Of a DNA stretch of 64,000 nt, positions 44,031 through 53,705 are shown piece after piece; position 1 is the first letter of the stretch; each line of letters begins with the position of its first letter. The DNA lies in contig DBBV01000018.1 in the NCBI GenBank assembly GCA_002292375.1, positions 241,072-305,071 of the forward strand, in the 5' to 3' direction. Origin of the DNA: Methylococcaceae bacterium UBA975 (GTDB taxonomy: Bacteria > Pseudomonadota > Gammaproteobacteria > Methylococcales > Cycloclasticaceae). The notes below the pieces were generated by a model, which searched no databases, was not told the DNA's origin, and was given only the letters and a program-made list of their open reading frames with translations. The translations under genes were made by a program, and so were the position numbers.

Positions 44031-46199
44031 TTAACGGTAATGTAAAACCAAATATTCGTCTATCTCAATCCGTTTTTTAGGTGGAATAATAACGGTTGTC
44101 ATGGGATCACGAATAATCGACGGGCCATGCACGATATTACCCGCCCTAAGCTCAGACATTTGCCATACTTTAAAGTCATAGAACGCACCTTCGTGACTGA
44201 CTTGTCTCGTTTCCACATAAGCAGACTCTGAGGGTGTTACACCTTCAATTTTATGTGAAATAATCTCCGGCATAGCTTTAGGTGCAATCGCTTGTACAAA
44301 CACCTCAGTTACTGCATAACCCGCATCTGGGAATCGAGCGCCATCTGGGTAGATATTGGTGTACATTTCCTCAAACGCAGTAATAATTCTGTCTATATCC
44401 TCCGGTCCCTTTGCAGTGCCTTCGTCTAATAATGTTTCAAAACTTTCCAGTTGCCCCATGTAACGACCGTAAAAACCGTAACGGTATTCAAGATCTTCTT
44501 CGGGGATACCTTCAGAGGCCATTTCTGCTATCGCTTTCGCTTCAAGCGAACGCCATGCATCATCAATGTTTTTTGCAACGCTAGTCTTGCCTTCATCATC
44601 TAGACCATTTGGAATAGAAATAACCACACCCATATGATAGCGGTGAAGGTATTCGGCGCAAGCACCACCAAAAGCAGAAAAAGCTGCTGCATACGGAAAG
44701 GTAATAACATCAGCTAACTCAAAGTCTTGCGTGTAACCCCACATGTGCACAGGTCCCGCCCCGCCATAACACATCATAGTAAAGTCCCGTGTGTCGTAGC
44801 CTTTAGAAACCAAAATGGCTTTAGCCGCATCTCGCATTTGTGCGTTAACAACAGCAAGAATACCTTTGCCTGCTTGGTAGATATCAAGACCTAAGGGATC
44901 AGCGATTGTTTCTTTCAGTGCCTTTCTTGCTTTTTCAGCGTCCAGGGTGATTTTACCGCCCAAGAAGTAATTTGGGTCCACATACCCCATCGCGACATTT
45001 ACATCGGTAACAGTGAGTTTGTCATATTTATAACAAAGCCCCACTTCAGCTCCGGCACTTTCCGGACCCACATGGAGCCGTTTATACTCATCGATCCAAA
45101 CAGCAGACCCCGCACCTGAACCCACCGAATCAATGGCTACCATTGGTAGAGCCAAACGGTGCCCTGCAAAATCGGGATCCTTACGTATCGTGAGCATATT
45201 ATTGACGATTAAGCCCACATCAAAGCTGGTACCCCCCATATCAGCGGTACAGACATTCTTTAACCCTAATTTATTACTCATAACCTGTGCACCCATCATG
45301 CCACCAATAGGTCCAGAAATAACGGTTTCATATAAACGCGGGTATTCAACATTGACTGCGCCACCATAAGATAGCAATGTTAATAGACGAGCATCATAAC
45401 CATCGTCAATGGCTGTCTTTTCAACGGCTGCAATAGTTTCCCGTGTGTGTTCAGCGGCAAAACATTGTAATAACAGACTTTTTAAACGATTGTTTTCTTT
45501 ACTAACCGGCGCTATATCAGATGAGCAAACGACAGGGATATCTTTTCCAGCCTTTGCTAATAACTCTAATGCAATTTTCTTTGCGCGATGCTCATGCGTT
45601 TGGTCAATATAAGAGTTGATAAACAAAATGCCAATCACTTCTACATCAGCGACAATCAGTTTTTGCACCGCTTCAACAATATGCTTTTCACTTAAAGGCA
45701 CCAGCACAGTACCTGGGGCAATATGCTTTTCCATAAAATAGCTTCCGCCACTGATACGCTCGCTGACACCGTGCACATTTTGCCGATCAACCATCGGTCG
45801 AGTGTGTTTATGCAATTGATTATGTAAAATTTCTGACTGGGTTTGCCCCAAGTAGGTCAACCCACCTTCCATAATCGACATGTCTTCAAAACCACGCGTC
45901 ACTAACAAGCCTACTTTTTTTCCGGTGCCCGTTAGCAAGGTATTAAGCATACCCGTGCCAGCATATATACTAACGGATGCATTTTCATGCGCTTCTCTCG
46001 ATGTAATGCCAATACTTTGTGCGGCATCTTCAACGGACTCTATATAACTTGCTGATTCATTTTTTTTATTGGTAAGCGCTTTACCAACAGTAAAGGTACC
46101 GTCATCTTTTACCAAAATGGTGTCGGTCATTGTGCCGCCGGCATCTAAGGCGAGAATATATTTTTTGTTATTTTTTAACTGCTCTTTTGAAACTGACAT
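44031..46199 (-). CDS. Ketone carboxylase, HyuA-type ATP-binding subunit
   Basis: This 722-residue protein belongs to the hydantoinase A/oxoprolinase family, like the beta subunit of acetone carboxylase (about 717 residues). The N-terminal phosphate-binding segment ALDAGGTMTDTILV and later MGGTSFDVGLIV and YGGAGPVHMWGY mark the ATPase fold. In acetone carboxylase this subunit takes part in ATP-dependent activation of substrate and bicarbonate. Together with the HyuB and gamma subunits it completes a carboxylase set. Confidence 0.87.
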   Translation of the reverse strand: MSVSKEQLKNNKKYILALDAGGTMTDTILVKDDGTFTVGKALTNKKNESASYIESVEDAAQSIGITSREAHENASVSIYAGTGMLNTLLTGTGKKVGLLVTRGFEDMSIMEGGLTYLGQTQSEILHNQLHKHTRPMVDRQNVHGVSERISGGSYFMEKHIAPGTVLVPLSEKHIVEAVQKLIVADVEVIGILFINSYIDQTHEHRAKKIALELLAKAGKDIPVVCSSDIAPVSKENNRLKSLLLQCFAAEHTRETIAAVEKTAIDDGYDARLLTLLSYGGAVNVEYPRLYETVISGPIGGMMGAQVMSNKLGLKNVCTADMGGTSFDVGLIVNNMLTIRKDPDFAGHRLALPMVAIDSVGSGAGSAVWIDEYKRLHVGPESAGAEVGLCYKYDKLTVTDVNVAMGYVDPNYFLGGKITLDAEKARKALKETIADPLGLDIYQAGKGILAVVNAQMRDAAKAILVSKGYDTRDFTMMCYGGAGPVHMWGYTQDFELADVITFPYAAAFSAFGGACAEYLHRYHMGVVISIPNGLDDEGKTSVAKNIDDAWRSLEAKAIAEMASEGIPEEDLEYRYGFYGRYMGQLESFETLLDEGTAKGPEDIDRIITAFEEMYTNIYPDGARFPDAGYAVTEVFVQAIAPKAMPEIISHKIEGVTPSESAYVETRQVSHEGAFYDFKVWQMSELRAGNIVHGPSIIRDPMTTVIIPPKKRIEIDEYLVLHYR

Positions 46200-46217
46200 T
46201 TCCTTCTCCTAATGAAT

Positions 46218-46766
46218 TTATAGTGCCGCCAAATAGTCGGCTGTTTTATCTTTAAACCAATCGGGGGACTCGTCCTCCAGCGGTTTATTCATAAACTCCC
46301 TATAAAAACGGTCTAGGTCAGGAAATGCCTCAAAGGTTAACGGGTAACCAGGCGGTACAATTTCTACCGCCAGTTGAGCGCTGCATCCGGGGCAAAAAAA
46401 CTCACGAACTTCCATCCAATCAGCATCCGGCGCAGCCGCAGTTGGGTAGTACACCTTTTCCATGCTTTCTTGGGTATCACGTGTGCGGATATCGGTATGT
46501 AATTTCCAATTGACACGGTAATCACCATATTCATGGCCACAATCGCATTTTACAATGCGTTCGTTTCCACGCATTACGATGTAGAGGTGGTCATTCAAAC
46601 GCATTAAGATTGTATTATCCCAGCTGACTTTTTCTTGCAATATATCTAAATAAGTCCAAAAACGCTGGTGATCTTTTTTTGCCATGCGTCGCATCTCATC
46701 AACATCATCATCTGCAATGCGACCTTCTACTAACTGTTTTAATAAACCTTTATCAACTACTTCCAT
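46218..46766 (-). CDS. Acetone carboxylase gamma-like subunit
   Basis: This 182-residue protein matches the small gamma subunit of acetone carboxylase in size and character. It has CDCGHEYGDYRVNWKLHT and a later FFCPGCSAQL, giving four cysteines placed like a zinc site. An acidic, aromatic C-terminus follows. It sits between the two large subunits, an order different from the acxABC operon as I recall it. Its presence is the main reason to call the set a ketone carboxylase rather than a hydantoinase. Confidence 0.85.
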   Translation of the reverse strand: MEVVDKGLLKQLVEGRIADDDVDEMRRMAKKDHQRFWTYLDILQEKVSWDNTILMRLNDHLYIVMRGNERIVKCDCGHEYGDYRVNWKLHTDIRTRDTQESMEKVYYPTAAAPDADWMEVREFFCPGCSAQLAVEIVPPGYPLTFEAFPDLDRFYREFMNKPLEDESPDWFKDKTADYLAAL

Positions 46767-46807
46767 TTTTTTCTCCTAAATTCTTGGCTATGTACAATAA
46801 GGCGGCT

Positions 46808-49021
46808 TTAAATTTCAAAGTCGTCGTCTAATTGCCAAAAGCTTCTGTAATGTTTGTTATAACCTTCAAAACTGGTTGAGCTGCGGTACATCTCTAATAG
46901 CTCTTCTCTGATGCTGTGGGATTCAACTTTAGCTTTTTGTTCTTTCCACCATTCAACCGCTGGTTTTGATTCAGCTTTACGACTGGCAAACAAGGCTGCT
47001 TGCTCGTGTTTTGTTGCAGCTTGATCTAACGTCACCTCACCCAATTTATTTTTTGATGCGACAACGCCATACATGGTTTTTGCAAAACTTTCAGGTAATT
47101 GACCAATGCGAATATCTTCAACAACAGAACTAATTTCTCTTTCTAACGGATCGCCCCAGCCACCAGAAGCTCCAGCAGCATTAGCCCACAAGTCGTTATC
47201 ACCCATTGATTGCTCTGGTGGATCATACTTCCAAGATGTCACCTCACCGGTTAGTTTCCCTTCTGCCGCGTACTCCAGTACTTCGCCCGCCGTTGTTGGT
47301 GTATCACCATCGGCTTTAATCAACTCAGGTATATTGGTATTTAGCGCTGTTACCGTTACTACACCCGGCGCAGGGTAACCACCATTCATACCGGATGCTA
47401 AATAAGAGGTCATAGACGTAGCGGAACCACCACGGGTAACACCTAGGCGTTGCCCTGTTTCTTGCATCCAATGCACAGAACTTTGACCAACCCCACCGCG
47501 GTATTTCCCGTGTCCACAATAACCAGGCTCTAATTTTCTACCTAGGTGATGGAGTGGCGGAATTAAATATTCGAATTCTTCAGAATTGCCTACATTACAT
47601 AATTGAGTATGTTGCGCCCAAGTACACGGTGTTCCATCTTTAAATGGGTAAGCGCCCATTGCACCCCCACCCACCCATTCAAAATTGGTAAAGCCATAGG
47701 GTGTGCCATCAGCTAATACGCCACTACCTTGTACGCCATCCCATGAATCTTCTGGCGCAAAAGCTTCTTCTAAATAACCCCGCATAAAAAAGTTTCTATG
47801 GATAGCACTGGAAGAAAGACACTGCATTTGCATGGATTGCGCCCAAATATTGGCACAGGACGCAAATTCCGTATCAGGATTATAAATACTGCCTTTATGG
47901 TAAATACTATTAACATTCATATTCACCCCAGCACTTGCTTTACAGCTATGGGCGAAGGTTGTTGTTATACCTAAAAACAAGCCCACATCAGATCCACCTG
48001 GATAGCCGTTAAAGCCATGGTAGCCCCAACGCGATGAGCCTTCTGTATCAAAAACAATGCCGCCCTTTTCATCTTGGCTAAACACCGCATGAACATGCAC
48101 CATTTCATTTCTATCGGCATGCGCCCATATTTTTTGTTGCCCCTTGAGCATTGAAATTCTGAAAGAACTGCCTTCATAGCGACCTGGAATAAGGCTGGCG
48201 CGCATATTATCAAGGATCATAATGCGGCTTTCTTCGATAATTTCTTTACACGCTTGCTTATAGTATTCCACCCCATATTCTTGAATAATTTCATGAATAG
48301 AACCATGGATCATTGAACAACCTGCTAAGCGCATTTTGTCGTCTAAAATATTCATTGCGCCGGCACGCGTACGGCGCATCCAAAGGTTATCCCACCATTT
48401 GGCTTGTCTTAAATTCTCACCCGTTTTCATCGGTGGAAAAACGAAGCCGTCCATAAAAGTATCGACAGTAAATACGGGCCAACTTCCTGCCTGTGGGGCA
48501 CCCGCTTCCATAATATGATTCACCGAACAAGCCCAGGCAACAACTTCACCTTCAACAGCGATTGGAACCAGTGTATAGGTATCGCCTGGGTGAGGCGCAC
48601 CCGATGTCATCGGATCATCAGTGCCAAATACATCTGCATCATTAATGCCTGGGTTTTCTTCAAAGTCATTGTCAATCATGTGTTTGACTGACACAGGGAA
48701 AGCTGCACAATGAGAAATAAAACCTAATGACATCGCCAAGGTATCCCCTTCAGCGGTAGCAAGCGCCCATACAGACTCGCCCATTTCACGACCACCAGGG
48801 CTAGCGGCTACATAGCGCGCTTTTTCTCGCGCAGCAAAAACAGCCGACTGTAAACGCGAAAAGAATTGCTCAAATTTAATGGGGTCTTGATTTTTTAATG
48901 TCAGCTCTTTAATGCCCCAGTAACACCCTGATTCATTGTAAAGCTCGTCTCGTTGTTTAAGCTTGTAGGCGAGTGTTTTTTCAATCGGTAAGCCCAGGGT
49001 TTCTTTCATTACGGTAGCCAT
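46808..49021 (-). CDS. Ketone carboxylase, HyuB-type catalytic subunit
   Basis: This 737-residue protein belongs to the hydantoinase B family, like the alpha subunit of acetone carboxylase (about 776 residues). It shows DPMTSGAPHPGDTY and HIMEAGAPQAGSWP in the metal-site half and NAAGASGGWGDPLERE near the C-terminus. It should perform the carboxylation step with the HyuA and gamma subunits. It is first in its operon. Whether the substrate is acetone, acetophenone or another ketone cannot be told. Confidence 0.85.
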   Translation of the reverse strand: MATVMKETLGLPIEKTLAYKLKQRDELYNESGCYWGIKELTLKNQDPIKFEQFFSRLQSAVFAAREKARYVAASPGGREMGESVWALATAEGDTLAMSLGFISHCAAFPVSVKHMIDNDFEENPGINDADVFGTDDPMTSGAPHPGDTYTLVPIAVEGEVVAWACSVNHIMEAGAPQAGSWPVFTVDTFMDGFVFPPMKTGENLRQAKWWDNLWMRRTRAGAMNILDDKMRLAGCSMIHGSIHEIIQEYGVEYYKQACKEIIEESRIMILDNMRASLIPGRYEGSSFRISMLKGQQKIWAHADRNEMVHVHAVFSQDEKGGIVFDTEGSSRWGYHGFNGYPGGSDVGLFLGITTTFAHSCKASAGVNMNVNSIYHKGSIYNPDTEFASCANIWAQSMQMQCLSSSAIHRNFFMRGYLEEAFAPEDSWDGVQGSGVLADGTPYGFTNFEWVGGGAMGAYPFKDGTPCTWAQHTQLCNVGNSEEFEYLIPPLHHLGRKLEPGYCGHGKYRGGVGQSSVHWMQETGQRLGVTRGGSATSMTSYLASGMNGGYPAPGVVTVTALNTNIPELIKADGDTPTTAGEVLEYAAEGKLTGEVTSWKYDPPEQSMGDNDLWANAAGASGGWGDPLEREISSVVEDIRIGQLPESFAKTMYGVVASKNKLGEVTLDQAATKHEQAALFASRKAESKPAVEWWKEQKAKVESHSIREELLEMYRSSTSFEGYNKHYRSFWQLDDDFEI

Positions 49022-49155
49022 AACAACGTTCTCCTTAAATATTATTAGATTTGGTTTTTAGTTTTATTATTTCACCCGAGCATAATTGATAAAAAAATTT
49101 AAAACAACAAATCAATAAAAGATAAGTCTTTGATTATTAATAAATAAGTTGTTGC

Positions 49156-50271
49156 TTATGTTAGTGTAGTTAATGCCTTTTCATCAAACGCATTGATATG
49201 GTTAAACCGATTTGTTTTAACCTTGTTAACCCATTGCGAGTCGGCTAATAAGGCACGTCCAATACCTACCAAATCAAACTCGTCAGCATTTAAGCGAGTG
49301 CATAAGTCATCAATATTTGATGTTTCAGCAGTAGGGTCTTCCAATCCTGAGAAATGCTCAACAGCAAACTGTTTATTCAGCCCAACACTCCCTACAGAAA
49401 TAGATGGTTTACCGGTTATTTTTTTGGCCCAGCCGGCTAAGTTTAAATCAGAACCGTCAAAGGCAGGCTCCCAAAAACGCCGAGTACTCGCATGAAACAC
49501 ATCCACCCCCGCCTCACTTAAAGGTAACAGGATTTTGCTTAGATCTTCTGGTGATTGGGCTATTTTTGCTGTGTAATCAAGTAATTTCCATTGTGAAAAA
49601 CGGAAAATAATAGGGAAATCTGGCCCAACGGCCGCCCGGATGGCAACAACAATTTCTGTAGCAAAACGCACGCGATTTTCAATCGAACCGCCATATTGAT
49701 CAGTCCGTGTATTTGTTTCATCCCAGAAAAATTGGTCAATTAAGTATTGGTGAGCGCCATGGATCTCAACACCATCAAAGCCTAAATTTTTCGCATCACT
49801 GGCAGCTTGGCCATAGGCATTAATAATCTCATTAATTTCAGCTTGTTTTAACCCCCTTGTAACGAGGGTACCGTCTCGAACGATATCAACTGGGCCAACA
49901 GCACATTCAGAGGAGGTAGGGCCCATACCTAATTCTCTATGTAAACCAACGTGCCATAACTGAGGCACCATTTTAGCGCCAGCAGCATGAACCCCATCCA
50001 ATACTTTTTTCCAACCAGCCAAGGCATCATCACCATAAAATCTTGGCACATCAGGGTAACCATTGGCTGCACGATGATTGATTGTTGTGCCTTCAGAAAT
50101 AATCAGTCCTACGCCGCCTTCAGCTCTGCGCTTATAGTAAGCAGCCACATCATCCCTCGGCACGCCATTTGGCGAATGAGAGCGAGTCATCGGCGCCATA
50201 ACTGTTCTATTGCGTAGCGTGACGGGACCTACTTGAAAAGGAGAAAATAACGTCTTAAGTTTAGGGTCCAT
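49156..50271 (-). CDS. Old Yellow Enzyme-family FMN oxidoreductase
   Basis: This 371-residue TIM-barrel flavoprotein opens with LFSPFQVGPVTLRNR and has EIHGAHQYLIDQFFWDETN followed by RTDQYGGSIENR, the family core with the substrate-binding histidine. Such enzymes reduce activated C=C bonds with NAD(P)H. It is followed after 17 bases by the thioesterase gene's territory (gene upstream in transcription), forming a two-gene unit. A role in ring or enone reduction fits the context. Confidence 0.87.
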   Translation of the reverse strand: MDPKLKTLFSPFQVGPVTLRNRTVMAPMTRSHSPNGVPRDDVAAYYKRRAEGGVGLIISEGTTINHRAANGYPDVPRFYGDDALAGWKKVLDGVHAAGAKMVPQLWHVGLHRELGMGPTSSECAVGPVDIVRDGTLVTRGLKQAEINEIINAYGQAASDAKNLGFDGVEIHGAHQYLIDQFFWDETNTRTDQYGGSIENRVRFATEIVVAIRAAVGPDFPIIFRFSQWKLLDYTAKIAQSPEDLSKILLPLSEAGVDVFHASTRRFWEPAFDGSDLNLAGWAKKITGKPSISVGSVGLNKQFAVEHFSGLEDPTAETSNIDDLCTRLNADEFDLVGIGRALLADSQWVNKVKTNRFNHINAFDEKALTTLT

Positions 50272-50288
50272 CTTAGCCTCATAGTCAA

Positions 50289-50804
50289 TTAAGTTTGTTT
50301 ATCAATGCGAATGGCAAGCACTTCACCAACAACACAAATTAGCCCATTGCTGATAAGCGATGTTTTTATATAGTATTTTCTGCCTTCAACCTTTTCCACC
50401 GATGCTCGCAGTTCAACCTCTTCCATTGGCACAGGTTTGTTATATCGAATTGACATGGTACCAGTAACCATTTGAATGCTACGGTCATACACTTCCTCGT
50501 TACCCGCTTGCTTATGTGCATATGACAAGGCGGTATTGACCGAATGGCAGTCAATCAAACTGGCTGAAATACCACCGTATAAACAATCAGGGGGGCCAAT
50601 CATGTAATCCTCGGGGGTCCAATGACAAACAACTTCATCACCCGCCCAATAACTTTCAATCTGCAAACCAAAGGGATTATCTTGCCCACAACCAAAACAA
50701 CCGTTGGGCCGCATTTTTTCTTGAATCGATTTTTCTGTTATCACGTTTTGTTTCTCAATCATCAGCCTGTCTATCCATTTTTGATTGTTTAATGCTGCCA
50801 GCAA
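50289..50804 (-). CDS. PaaI-type hotdog thioesterase
   Basis: This protein of up to 171 residues has a hotdog fold with GPPDCLYGGISASLIDCHSVNTAL, the PaaI/YbaW-like helix region, and an N-terminal CFGCGQDNPFGLQ segment typical of one thioesterase subgroup. The start is ambiguous: ATG 50804 or ATG 50762. It would release free acid from acyl-CoA and recycle CoA. It is divergent from the DUF35 gene across 136 bases. Confidence 0.78.
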   Translation of the reverse strand: MLAALNNQKWIDRLMIEKQNVITEKSIQEKMRPNGCFGCGQDNPFGLQIESYWAGDEVVCHWTPEDYMIGPPDCLYGGISASLIDCHSVNTALSYAHKQAGNEEVYDRSIQMVTGTMSIRYNKPVPMEEVELRASVEKVEGRKYYIKTSLISNGLICVVGEVLAIRIDKQT

Positions 50805-50940
50805 AAAATAGTATTTTCTCAGTGTACATAGGTTAAACCGTTAAAAATTTACACAACAATAACATAACAAGTGTTAGAATTCTGTGCCATTTAGACAAGC
50901 AATAAAATCGCATTAACCCAATATATTAGGAGACAGCTGT

Positions 50941-51342
50941 ATGGCTTCCAGTAACCCAAAATTTGCCGGCCCAGGGCCAGATCAAATCTATCTTGATCAT
51001 TTAAGACAACAAAACTTTTCCTTACCCAAGTGTTTAAGCTGTGGAGAATTTCACTTTTTTCCACGGGTAGTTTGCCCTCATTGCGGTAGTTACGATCTTG
51101 AGTGGCAAGCGTTGTCTGGCAAAGCCGAGGTCTATTCAACCACCACCATTCGACGCAAACCCGAGCGTGGCGGCAATTATAACGTCAGCCTGATCACCCT
51201 AGAAGAAGGCCCTAGACTAATGAGCCGTGTGGAAGGAATTGATCCTGAGTTGGTCAGCATTGGCGCAAAAGTAAGCGCTTCAATCAATAATGAAGGTGAC
51301 GAACCTTTTGTTGTGTTCACCCCGATGCAGGAGAGTAAATAG
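50941..51342 (+). CDS. DUF35 (OB-fold with zinc ribbon) partner of thiolase-like protein
   Basis: This 133-residue protein has a rubredoxin-like zinc ribbon with CLSCGEFHFFPRVVCPHCGS (two CxxC pairs) followed by an OB-fold. GGAGAC lies close before the start. It directly precedes the thiolase-like gene with no gap. In steroid side-chain catabolism such DUF35 domains bind Ltp2 and are needed for its retro-aldol activity. The same pairing recurs at 56873/57295. Confidence 0.87.
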   Translation: MASSNPKFAGPGPDQIYLDHLRQQNFSLPKCLSCGEFHFFPRVVCPHCGSYDLEWQALSGKAEVYSTTTIRRKPERGGNYNVSLITLEEGPRLMSRVEGIDPELVSIGAKVSASINNEGDEPFVVFTPMQESK

Positions 51343-52494
51343 ATGTCACATGAATTAAGAGGATCTTCCGCTATTGTAGGTGTTGGTTTAGCAGGTTGCG
51401 GCGAAGCACCGGGCCGCATGCCATTGGATATATTGGCAGAAGCCACGCATAACGCCCTAGATGACGCCGGTTTAAAACTGTCAGACGTTGATGGCCTTTT
51501 TACCGGTTCGTCATATCATTTTATGCCGACGCTCAGCACCGCTGAATACTTGGGTATTAAACCCCGTTTTTCTGATGGCAGTATGGTCGGTGGCTCATCG
51601 TTTGTTGCCCATACACTCAATGCAGCCATGGCAATTAAAAACGGCCTGTGTGATGTCGCTTTAATCTGCTACGGCAGTAATCAACGCACGGCAGGCGGCA
51701 AACTAGCCACCATGTCCGAACAACAAATTTATGAAGCACCGTATAAACCTCGCTACCCCATCAGCTCTTACGCTTTGGCAGCTGCGCGTCATATGCATCA
51801 ATACGGCACAACCCGTGAACAAATGGCGGATGTTGCGGTCGCTGCTCGTCAATGGGCGCAATTAAATCCCGCGGCATTTGCTCGTGACGATTTAACACGG
51901 CAAGATGTATTAAATTCTAGAATGATAAGTGACCCACTCTCTTTACTTGACTGCTGTTTGGTAACAGATGGCGGCGGTGCAGTGATTATGGTATCGAGCG
52001 AACGGGCTAAAGACTTCCCTAATAAACCGGTTTACTTATTAGGTACAGGAACAGCGCATTGGCATCGTCAAATCACGCAAATGCCAGACCTAACCACCAC
52101 TGCTGCAGTTGACTCCGGCAAACGTGCGTTTGCCATGGCCGGTTTAACAAAAGATGATGTAGATGTCGTTGAGCTTTATGATGCCTTTACCATCAACACC
52201 ATTTTATTCCTTGAAGACCTTGGCTTTTGCGCCAAAGGTGAAGGTGGCGCTTTCGTTGAAAATGGCGGTATCGCACCTGGCGGCAGGTTACCTGTTAACA
52301 CTAACGGTGGTGGTTTATCTTGTGTTCATCCAGGCATGTATGGAATTTTCATTCTAATTGAAGCGATCCAGCAATTACGCGGTGGCTGTGGCGCCCGTCA
52401 AGTTAAAGATCCCGAAATAGCTCTGGTGAATGGTAACGGTGGTGTCTTATCCAGCCAGGTAACCACCCTACTCGGCACTGAGGCGACGCTATAA
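51343..52494 (+). CDS. Thiolase-fold protein lacking the nucleophilic cysteine (Ltp2-like)
   Basis: This 383-residue protein has the thiolase fold of the SCP-x/Ltp2 branch (GVGLAGCGEAPGR; DVVELYDAFTINTILFLEDLGF; LSCVHPGMYG with the conserved histidine). Where thiolases have the acylated cysteine it reads GGSSFVAH (Ser85/86). The second cysteine region reads NGNGGVLSS, also without cysteine. It is therefore more likely an aldolase than a thiolase (inference). It starts at the base after the DUF35 stop. Confidence 0.85.
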   Translation: MSHELRGSSAIVGVGLAGCGEAPGRMPLDILAEATHNALDDAGLKLSDVDGLFTGSSYHFMPTLSTAEYLGIKPRFSDGSMVGGSSFVAHTLNAAMAIKNGLCDVALICYGSNQRTAGGKLATMSEQQIYEAPYKPRYPISSYALAAARHMHQYGTTREQMADVAVAARQWAQLNPAAFARDDLTRQDVLNSRMISDPLSLLDCCLVTDGGGAVIMVSSERAKDFPNKPVYLLGTGTAHWHRQITQMPDLTTTAAVDSGKRAFAMAGLTKDDVDVVELYDAFTINTILFLEDLGFCAKGEGGAFVENGGIAPGGRLPVNTNGGGLSCVHPGMYGIFILIEAIQQLRGGCGARQVKDPEIALVNGNGGVLSSQVTTLLGTEATL

Positions 52495-52495
52495 A

Positions 52496-53689
52496 ATGAA
52501 TAAATCCTCACTGGACGGCATTAAGGTCGTTGATTTATCGCGTGTTTTGGGCGGCCCATTATGCACTCAAATCCTCGGTGATCACGGCGCTGAAATTATA
52601 AAAGTAGAACCACCCGCGGGCGATGAAACTCGCGGTTGGGGCCCTCCTTACCATGAACGAGGCAGCGCGTATTACGACGGCGTTAATCGTAATAAAAAAT
52701 GCATTGCCTTGGATATGCGGCAAACAGAAGCGCATCAGATTTTATTTCGCTTATTAGAAAATGCAGACGTGCTGGTAGAAAATTTCAAAGTCGGCACCTT
52801 GGAAAAATGGGGTATTGGTTTTGAAGCCGTATTACAAAAAAAATTCCCGCGTCTGATCCATTGCCGTGTTACGGGTTTTGGCAGCACAGGCCCATACGCT
52901 GGTTTCCCTGGTTATGACGCCGTAGCGCAAGCTACAGCCGGTTTAATGAGCATTAATGGTGACGCCGATCGCCCACCGGTACGCATGGGTGTACCGATTG
53001 TTGATTTAACCACCGGTATGAACTCGGTTATTGCCGTGTTACTCGCCCTGTATGAACGCGAAAAATCAGGTTTAGGCCAATCTCTTGAGATCAGTCTTTA
53101 CGATACAGCGGTTAGCTTAATTCATCCACAAGCCGCCAATTGGTTCTTAGATGGTAAACCACAAAAACGCATGGGTAGTGCACACCCTAATATTACGCCC
53201 TATGACTTATTCCCCACCGCAAACGGTGATTTATTTTTAGGCATTGGCAATGATCGTCAATTTGCCGGCTTATGTAAAGAACTGGGGCAAGAAGAGTTGG
53301 CACAAGACCCTCGCTTTGTTACCAATGCAGAGCGGGCAAAAAACAGAGCGGTTCTACGGGACATCCTCGTCGACCTATTAGCGGATAAAGATAGCAATGA
53401 GATGACGCTACAGTTGATGAAAAAAGGCATTCCAGCGGGTGCGGTGCAAACGGTACAAGATGCACTCCAGCATCCACAGACCATCGCACGCGAAATGGTT
53501 ATAGAGTCTGATGGGTACCGCGGCACAGGCATTCCAATAAAACTGTCACGAACGCCGGGGGCATTTAAATGCCGACCACCACAATATGGTGAAAATAATA
53601 CCGATATTTTAGTTGATGCCGGCTATAGCGCTGAGGAAATACAGCGCTTTAAAGACATGCAAATTACATTAGAAAAACCTCGTAAATAA
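52496..53689 (+). CDS. Class III CoA transferase (CaiB/BaiF family)
   Basis: This 397-residue protein has the likely catalytic aspartate D170 in VDLTTG, with ENFKVGTLEKWGIG and FPGYDAVAQATAGLMS around it. It is a distant paralogue of the transferase at 40706. It starts one base after the thiolase-like stop. It may activate an acid using CoA released from a pathway end product. Confidence 0.88.
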   Translation: MNKSSLDGIKVVDLSRVLGGPLCTQILGDHGAEIIKVEPPAGDETRGWGPPYHERGSAYYDGVNRNKKCIALDMRQTEAHQILFRLLENADVLVENFKVGTLEKWGIGFEAVLQKKFPRLIHCRVTGFGSTGPYAGFPGYDAVAQATAGLMSINGDADRPPVRMGVPIVDLTTGMNSVIAVLLALYEREKSGLGQSLEISLYDTAVSLIHPQAANWFLDGKPQKRMGSAHPNITPYDLFPTANGDLFLGIGNDRQFAGLCKELGQEELAQDPRFVTNAERAKNRAVLRDILVDLLADKDSNEMTLQLMKKGIPAGAVQTVQDALQHPQTIAREMVIESDGYRGTGIPIKLSRTPGAFKCRPPQYGENNTDILVDAGYSAEEIQRFKDMQITLEKPRK

Positions 53690-53705
53690 CTGATATTTAA
53701 AACTA

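Noticed and set aside
51343..52494. Thiolase with sequencing error at the catalytic cysteine.
   Set aside because: The independent paralogue at 57295 also lacks both cysteines, and both are linked to DUF35 genes.
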